Origin: Molanna angustata
Lineage: Eukaryota; Arthropoda; Insecta; Trichoptera; Molannidae
Assembly: GCA_963576475.1 (NCBI GenBank)
Contig: OY754982.1
Span: 899,409 to 963,408, forward strand
Direction of reading: 5' to 3'
Length of the DNA: 64,000 bases
Within the stretch, counting starts at the first letter, position 1. Each line of letters opens with the position of its first letter. The position numbers and the translations under genes are program-made. The notes beneath the pieces are model-generated. The model was not told the DNA's origin. It did no database searches and saw only the letters and a program-made list of their open reading frames with translations. Below are positions 57,548 through 64,000 of the stretch, one piece after another.

Positions 57548-59997
57548 AACAAGAACATACATACATACATACCATCACGCCATGTCCCCTACGGGGTAGG
57601 CAGAGAGAACCGAACGCCACTTACTTCTATCTTGACATACATTCATCGCCTCGACAACATTCATACATCGTCTTATACATGTTCGTCTGTTGTTCACGCT
57701 TCTAACATTTGCGTCTTTCAAAATATCATTCACATGGTCGTGCCATCCCTTTCTTGGGCGGCCCCGGCCTCTCAATCCAATCCTATCCGCATTGTATATT
57801 TTCTTCGTCAGGCGTTCCTCATTCATTCTACCCATGTGGCCAAACCATCTCAGTGTGTTCACTTTCATTCTATTAATGATATCTTTCTTCATCTTACATT
57901 CTTTCCTTATGTTCTCATTTCTTACCCTGTCATACATCGTTCTATTGCAGATTCTTCTTAGCGATCTCATTTCAACAGCATTTATTCTGCTTTCGTGCGA
58001 TTTCTGCCATGTCCAGGTTTCACTTGCATACGTCAACGTTGGCACTAAGATAGCGTTATGAATGGCAACTTTGGCAACCTTTGATATGTTGCGATCATTC
58101 ATAACTGGTCTCAGTGCTCCATTCATTCATTTCCTGCCATAACTCTTCTTTTGATATCCTTATCAGGTCGTCCATTCCGTTGAAACATGCTTCCCAGATA
58201 TACATACTCGTCGACTTGCTCGAGCCATTCATTCTCTACTCTTATTTTACACGCTGTTCTGCTTTCACTCTTTTCAAAGACCATTACCTTTGATTTGCTG
58301 GCATTCATTCTCAGACCGTTCTCTATGCATCCTTCATATACCATGCTTACAAGATACTGTAACTCTTCCACACTTTCAGCTAACAGTACTTTGTCATCTG
58401 CATACATCAAATCACGCACTGTTACAGTGCTCAGTTTCAGACCTTTGCTTTCATCCTTAAGGGCTCTTATACAGAAGTCAATGTACAGGTTGAAGAGCCA
58501 TGGAGACAGCACGCATCCCTGTCTAACGCCATTATTTATCGAGAACCACGATGTTACTGTGTCGTTGACACGAACACATGCTTCGCTGTTCTCATATAAT
58601 GACGCAATTGCGCGTATCAGCTTACTCTTCACTCCATACACTGATAGTATATCCGATAGTTTTTCTCTAACAACTTTATCATAGGCCTTTTCTAGGTCTA
58701 TAAAAGCACAAAAAAGTTTCTGGTTTTTATCCAGAACCTTCTCTGTGACCATTCGTAGAGAAAAAATTTGGTCTATACATCCTCTGCCGCCCACAAACGC
58801 TCCTTGGACATCCCATATCTTGCATTCAGTAACCTTTCGTACTCTTTGATCCAGGATCCTTGCGTACATTTTACCAACTGAGCTTAACAAACTTATGGCT
58901 CAATAGTTTTTGCAGTCGAGTTTCGATCCTTTACCTTTATACAAAGGTACCACAACTGCATTTCTCCAGTCCGCAGGAGTGCGTCCTGCTTCCCAACATA
59001 AGTTGAAAAGAGAGTGGCACCATTCCAACGTCTGCTCGCCGCCATATTTTATAAGTTCAGCTGATACACTATCATATCCGGCAGCTTTTCCCGCTTTCGC
59101 GTGTTTTACTGCTTCAAGCACCTCCTCTCGCGTAATTTCATCTTTTTCGTCTTCACTTACTTGCCATGCTCTCTGAGTCACGCCCCCGCTTATACCGCTA
59201 TCATATAGCTCCATGAAATATTCTTTCCATCGTTCTTTCACGCCCTCTTCATCCATAATTATTTTTCCGTCTTTATCATTAATTCCTTGCAATGCTTTCA
59301 CAGTTCCATTTTTCCTTTTCGCTACGCCTTTCCAGAACATTTTCGTGTTTCCAGGAAAGTCGTTGGCTATTTTCAGGCTTTCTTTTTCTTTCACACAGTC
59401 TTTTTCTCTTTTTACGGTGTCTTTTACTAGTTTCTTGCACACTTTATACTTCTCTTTTGCTCTCTCTTCACTATCCGATCCTTTCGCAGCTATTAATTCC
59501 ATCCATGCTTTTTTCTTTTCACCCACAGCTAACTAAACTTTCTCATTCCACCATGCGTCGCCTTTCTTTCCGCCTCTTTTAGCAACACCACAGACATTCT
59601 TCGCTGTCTTGCACACGGTCTCTTTCAGGGTCGTCCATGCGTCTTCCATATTTTTTTTACTATGTGTTGCTCTAAGAAGTTCGTTTCCAGTCTTTTTTCC
59701 ATATACATTTCTTACACTCTCATCTTGCAGCCTTTCCACTTTGGTTCGCTTCGGTGGTTCACTTCGGTGGGTTTTAGAGCGCCAGCCGGTGAACAGATCA
59801 ATTCTTGATATCACCAAGTAGTGATCAGTCTCCAGCTCCGCGCCCCTATACACTCTAGTGTCCACTGTCGCTTTCCTCAGTGCGGCATCAACACATATAT
59901 AATCAATAATCGACCTTTCATTCCCTCTTTCCCATGTATACTGGTGCACTCTTTTGTGGCTGAATACTGAGTTCGCCACAAATAAATTCAAACAAGA
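57548..59997 (-). mobile_element. RTE-type retrotransposon, 5'-truncated
   Basis: A minus-strand element about 2.45 kb long, ending in (ATGT)n (57555-57573 read in reverse), the short tandem tail typical of the RTE clade. It begins abruptly within the endonuclease near 59997, next to a SINE-like fragment. Seven or more shorter copies of its 3' part are scattered through the window (11.9, 21.0, 23.3, 50.8 kb among them), so this is the reference copy. Confidence 0.85.
57575..59991 (-). pseudogene. RTE ORF2: endonuclease end + RT, 3 lesions
   Basis: In order: end of the APE-type endonuclease (RGNERSIIDYICVDAALRK, ETDHYLVISRIDL); linker to the RT (GDAWWNEKV ... AVGEKKKAWMEL); GKAAGYDSVSAELIKYGG; LYKGKGSKLDCKNY; FCAFIDLEKAYDKV (palm A); NNGVRQGCVLSPWLFNLYID (palm B); DLMYADDKVLLAES (palm C); YVYLGSMF; LTYASETWTWQKSHESRI; RWFGHMGRMNEERL; RGRGRPRKGWHDHV. 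Lesions: TAG at 59533-59535, TGA at 58900-58902, and a frameshift near 58124 in a (TGAA)n run. Otherwise the frame is continuous, so the copy is recently inactivated. The endonuclease N-terminus is absent. Confidence 0.88.
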
Positions 59998-60070
59998 ACC
60001 GGTTACCGAAATTAGTCGAAGTAGGATTCGAAACGGCGCGGCGCGCTAAATGCTCTTCCAGTAACCCATT
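59998..60070 (-). repeat. SINE-like tRNA head fragment
   Basis: TTAGTCGAAGTAGGATTCGA and AACGGCGCGGCGCGCTAAAT resemble a degraded reverse-strand tRNA-derived head (GGATTCGAA as B-box complement, GCGCGCTAA as A-box part). Sits at the RTE truncation point. Confidence 0.4.
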
Positions 60071-60237
60071 TTTTTTATTTATATTACAACAAATATTCAA
60101 AACATACAGTCACAAGATACAGAAAAGACACACAATAAAAAAAAACATTACCAGAGTTTATTTTTTCATTTACCAGAGTGCAAGCACTTGTGTGTAAAAG
60201 AGAAATAAGTTTTTTATTAAAGAATGAAATTGTCCTT

Positions 60238-60380
60238 TTAACAAGTACATATACATCCTTGAACATTCCCTAAAGTAAGCAGTAATACTTGTGCTTTAGG
60301 TGAACAAAATAGTGAGAGGATTCGAACTCGCGACCACTGGATTAATAACCCAGCGCACTAACCGCTTTGCTATCAAACGA
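60238..60380 (-). repeat. tRNA-Thr-like SINE, family 1
   Basis: ACAAGTACATATACATCC, CATTCCCTAAAGTAAGCAG, then GAGGATTCGAACTCGCGACC (B-box complement), ACTGGATTAATAACCCAGCG (anticodon arm) and CGCACTAACCGCTTTGC (A-box complement). Full length, minus orientation. Confidence 0.75.
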
Positions 60381-62165
60381 AAAACGAGTTTGTTGTAGCC
60401 AACACTAAACTCTCCACACCATAGTAAGTGTTTATTATTTCTTTTTGAAAGGTTGACAATCTCTAAATAAATGCATTGTTATGAAGAACATTTATATTCG
60501 ATTCTTAAACGAAATAAGATTCCCAGAGGACAAAAGTTTTCACAATACAACATACACACAAAAACATTGTCACGAAACTCGTAGTATGCACTTTCTACAC
60601 GATTCCTTTTGAGAAATTTTAAGTAAAATTACATTACTAGCAAGATAAGCACGTATGAGACAGTGTATCAATGTTGATCAGGCGATGTAAATGTATGTAT
60701 GTTATAAATATAAATAAAATACTTGGTAATAGTTCTAATGTATATGTGTCCAGAAAGAAGAATGCGGTGTTCGGTTCTCACTGCCTACCCCTCGAGGAAG
60801 ATAGAAGTGGAGCGAGTAAAAAATACACTAGTCTATAGAGACACATACAATATCACTCAATTTTCCCTTACAGTAGCAATTTTACTTCTGTTAAATACAT
60901 TTTTCATACAAATATGAAATTTATTTCAGAATTATAAAATTAATATTTTATATTTTATTAGAATTATAATATTTGTTTTTTTAAGTGATTTGAAAATTTA
61001 AACAGTGCTCGTAGTTATATGATACTGATCAAGGACGGCCGATATTAGCGATTCACTATTTATTTTATTTCGTTATTGTTACCACTTTTTACTGTAACTA
61101 TAGATTTAAATTTAAAGGTTATTTCAATGTTATATTTATATTAAGAAATACATGTAAAGTGAACCCTTCACATCCAAAGAAATTGCCTTTTTGATTATCT
61201 TATTTTCAACAAACCCGTACTTCCAAAATCTCATCAGAATATCAGGTCGAGTTATTTTTTCCCTTTGAATTTAAAATGAAACTCTTAAAGAAGTTAAATA
61301 ATCCACTTTATAAAATCGGTTTATAATAAAACATAAGTCAAGGTGAATATAAAAATAGCGTACACAGTATTTGTTCCTATGAATTTATATTTTCTTATTT
61401 TTCCTCGCCAGAATTTCATTTCATTAAACTTTCCTAAAGTTATTTGCATTTTTATATACCCCGAAAAGTGTTGCAAAACGTACGCTGAATGAAAAATACT
61501 TTCAATATTAAAAGTTGGAAAATTGAGTAAATAAATTTAAAATCACAGTAGCGGAGGCGTGGAAAAGGATGCTGCCATCTCAATAGGTTTTTCATCTCGA
61601 CCAGATTCTATCGTCGGAGAACTTTTCCAATCAGCTGTGGGCTTGTTTGCGATCTTGGTATACTCGTGTTTTGGCGACAAGTCAATTGCTTCACTTAACA
61701 TTTATGGCCTGTCGACTTACGGTATATCAAGTTTATATCAGACTTTCTTTCGGTTCAATAATAATTCATATTCCTACATATAGTTAAATAAATATATTTA
61801 CTTATTATCCGAAGATTCCCACTGACTTGTTTGTTTCCAGAGATCTTGGTCACTTCTCTGATGCCCTATATATCTGGATCTGAAGTCGTCGACAGTCCGC
61901 AAGTGTGAATCTCTACTTGCTGATTGTACTTGCTTTTCTAGAGTGCTCCATGAGCTACTCTTCGAGCCATGCATTGTTTTTTTTTGTTGTTCATTCTAGC
62001 GTTCTGCGAAGGGGCCGTTGAGAGTCCACATATGCGGAGCAGGTGGTGGTGGAGGTAGCGAAAAAATACCTCATTTCTCATACCTAACCTCATACCTAAC
62101 CTCATTTCTAACCTCAATACCTAACCTCATTTCTCCTCACCCAACCTTATCATAAATATTTCATA
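60381..62165. other. Unassigned spacer
   Basis: Begins with a family-C-like AAAACGAGTTTGTTGTAGCC piece. The 74-codon frame at 61559-61783 has no domain. At 62069-62150 a degenerate tandem of ACCTAACCTCATTTCT is present. No gene recognised. Confidence 0.4.
62069..62150. repeat. CCTAACCTCA-type degenerate tandem
   Basis: Repeated variants of CATACCTAACCTCA and CATTTCTAACCTCA. It contains CCTAA, the complement of the insect telomere unit TTAGG, but not in uninterrupted TTAGG phase. Confidence 0.7.
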
Positions 62166-62345
62166 ATTATTTTTTTTTAAGAATTAATATGTCCTTGAAA
62201 AAAGAATGCATCCTCATACATTCCCTAAACTAAGCATAAGCATAAATCCTTGTACTATAGGTGAACGAAATCGGTTGTGGCAGGATTCGTACTCGCGACC
62301 ACTGGATTACTTACCCAGTGCGCTAACTGCTCTGCCACCATCTAT
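62166..62345 (-). repeat. tRNA-Thr-like SINE, family 1
   Basis: ATGTCCTTGAAAAAAGAATG, CATTCCCTAAACTAAGCATA, then GGCAGGATTCGTACTCGCGA (B-box complement), CCACTGGATTACTTACCCAG and TGCGCTAACTGCTCTGCC (A-box complement). Full length, with a short GCATAA duplication in the body. Confidence 0.8.
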
Positions 62346-62364
62346 GTATTTATGTACCTACTTA

Positions 62365-62480
62365 TAGGGCAAATAACAGTTACTATGTCAAATATTAATT
62401 TAACACACACCCAATAACAAGTTGCCACATTCTGGAGACTAACGATATTTATCGTCTCACAGATCCAGACTGAAAAACTG
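62365..62480 (-). repeat. SINE family 2 body
   Basis: AACAGTTACTATGTCAAATA, TTAATTTAACACACACCCAA and TCGTCTCACAGATCCAGACT as at 18.2 kb. The head is lost. A short (GT)n follows at 62490-62504. Confidence 0.7.
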
Positions 62481-62854
62481 TGTCTCAAACTGTGTGTGTG
62501 TGTGTTACTGTCCAAGCATCGGTTTATACTCGAGTTTTTTTTTTAAATAAAAAATAAATTTAATAAATGATGTCTATAATTAAAAGTAAAACACTTTTTA
62601 TATTCTACATGAATTTCATTTTCAATTCATGTATAGACATCGTTTATAATGGAATTCTACAAAATTAAAACTTCGTCAATTATTAAAATTTAATAAAGTT
62701 ACAAATATATATTTTGTAATGCCCCATAAGTCTCCAAAATGTTATTGTTAGTATTTCGTTGCAATTTACTGTCTTTAATGAATTAGGTAGAACATAATAA
62801 TATATGACTAGTAAATAAATAAAGATAAATCGTAAATAAATAAAATACACACCC
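62481..62854. other. Unassigned AT-rich spacer
   Basis: Nothing recognised beyond the short (GT)n. Confidence 0.4.
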
Positions 62855-62930
62855 GCACATCAATCGCTGGTTACCCCACATTGTGGGATATGCCGTGATG
62901 GTATGAATGAATGAATGAATGAATAAATAA
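62855..62930 (+). repeat. Tail repeat family D end
   Basis: TCGCTGGTTACCCCACATTG, GGATATGCCGTGATGGTATG and (AATG)n at 62900-62920. Same end as the 19.4-kb copy. Confidence 0.6.
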
Positions 62931-62999
62931 AATACTCGTAGATAAATCTCATTTAATTTTTCTATTATATAATCATGTCTACTGCACCTCATCATGAAA

Positions 63000-63530
63000 A
63001 AAAAAAAACGAGTGGGTTGTGGCCAACGCTTAACTCCTCGCTAACATTCAAATTTTGTACGCATTTTCTTGAAATGAGATTATTTTTTTTTTTATTTTAT
63101 TATGAAAACTTGATTAACCATTTAACCATTTTAAGAAAGTGATGTGCCTGTTTATCAAATTGAAAATATAAATTTCATATTTTAAGTTTCCTAAGCTTAT
63201 GGTCACTTTGAAATATTTGACAGTTAAAAAATTGAGAAGCACTATTCAGATATCCTTCAAAATCTAATGGGGTCTATGCGAGTATTATATGTACATATTT
63301 GCAAAATTTGAAAAGAATCGAATGAGTACATCAGTCTATAATCGAAAGTAAAATAAACACGCCGTACATAGCACATAGCAAACGAATAAAGATAAATTGT
63401 GATGAAACTCAGAATACAATCTCTGCATGATACTAGTTGATAATCTGCAATAAAAAAATACCCTTAAAAATTGTGAAATCATAACTCCCCAATTTATCCC
63501 CATGGGTTAGTGAGGAGTAAAAAATATGTG
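63000..63530 (-). mobile_element. TIR-like repeat family C, copy 2
   Basis: AACGAGTGGGTTGTGGCCAA, CGCTTAACTCCTCGCTAAC, then ATATTTGACAGTTAAAAAAT, ATCCTTCAAAATCTAATGGG and CCCATGGGTTAGTGAGGAGT: the reverse complement of 37.16-37.75 kb in order. One base differs in the end repeat (CTCGCTAAC). Confidence 0.7.
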
Positions 63531-63700
63531 GTAGTCGCGATGTGTAAAAAGCAGATATCTTGGCTAAGAAACACCAGGGAATGGACCGGAATCCACACAT
63601 AGAAGGAGCTGTGAGATGCCAAAGTAGTAATCGGAGGGACCTAACATGGCATAGTACGAAGAAGAAATCATGTCTTGAACTCACATTTCAAAATCTTGAG
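63531..63700 (+). pseudogene. Possible retroelement C-terminal fragment
   Basis: One frame reads SWLRNTREWTGIHT and another WHGIVRRRNHV, a W...T..W.....E.........W...VRR pattern found at the ends of some LINE or transposon proteins. Frameshifted and short; the family is uncertain. Confidence 0.3.
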
Positions 63701-64000
63701 ACTAGTTAAATTACAACAGAACCACAAGAAACCTTAAACTGTTTAGAAGTTAGATATACATACATACGTGTATCTACGCTATTAGATACACACGAAGAGC
63801 CGAGATTTGTTTAGGAGTGAGGAAGTAGCATGCATAAGACCTCGAAGTATCCCGTAACTATTTGCTATTCGTTGAAGCAAATATTTTAAGCACAATATGG
63901 CGATATCTTACAGTAGTGTGCGAATAAGTTAGAATCATATTTTTTTATTGAAACTTCAAATGTGTTAAATGTTTACTTTGTTATTAAAAAATAACTTAGT
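63701..64000. other. Unassigned end of window
   Basis: Nothing recognised. Confidence 0.4.

Noticed and set aside
58187..58684. 165-codon plus-strand frame and other plus-strand frames at 57.5-59.8 kb
   Set aside because: Antisense shadows of the minus-strand RTE ORF2.
61559..61783. 74-codon frame with hydrophobic stretch
   Set aside because: No family recognised, AT-rich context, no supporting signals.
62069..62150. Telomeric TTAGG tract
   Set aside because: CCTAA appears only inside a longer degenerate ~10-17-bp unit, not as uninterrupted pentamers.

Overview
This window looks like intergenic DNA from a repeat-rich animal genome, most likely an insect and probably a lepidopteran. The basis is strong AT-richness by eye, CTAG-ending Helitrons with a 5' TC, many short TACCTA-type palindromes, tRNA-derived SINEs, and RTE, L2/CR1 and Penelope-like retroelements. 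I found no convincing host protein-coding gene, no free-standing tRNA or rRNA gene and no prokaryotic feature. Almost every long open frame is a retroelement remnant, a minisatellite read-through or (TA)n read-through. Family names come from motif recognition only, because no database search was possible.

Layout. 0-3.7 kb: a non-autonomous Helitron, an L2/CR1-like reverse-transcriptase (RT) tail and an RTE-like tail. 3.7-17 kb: scattered SINEs, RTE fragments, a long-TIR foldback element with a 9-bp target duplication, an 82-bp-arm palindrome, and a palindrome at 7.9 kb whose right arm spells a type I hammerhead ribozyme. 17-19 kb: a (TA)n tract and a 42-bp minisatellite. 20-34 kb: a graveyard of non-LTR retrotransposon 3' ends (RTE, L2/CR1, jockey/CR1-like), SINEs and a TIR foldback element. 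35-36.4 kb: an 80-83-bp minisatellite broken by a palindrome that holds a second, very clean hammerhead.

38-42.9 kb: the most notable block. It is a nearly intact Penelope-like element (RT plus GIY-YIG endonuclease, one frameshift) with a 120-bp inverted terminal structure and an identical 177-bp direct repeat at its 3' end. It is followed by a chain of related but distinct terminal-repeat copies in head-to-head orientation, separated by long (TA)n tracts. 42.9-44.2 kb and 53.2-56.4 kb: copies of one interspersed repeat family. 44.9-50.7 kb: two Helitron-like units in exact head-to-tail tandem (A-[TC..CTAG][TC..CTAG]-T).

57.5-60 kb: a 5'-truncated RTE element on the minus strand with two premature stops and one frameshift. 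60-64 kb: SINEs, retroelement tails and an inverted copy of a TIR-like repeat.

The elements do not act as one pathway. The likely functional links are that autonomous LINEs could mobilise the SINEs, and that the Penelope protein could mobilise the terminal-repeat-only copies. The two hammerheads resemble the ribozymes known from Penelope-like terminal repeats and related non-autonomous elements.
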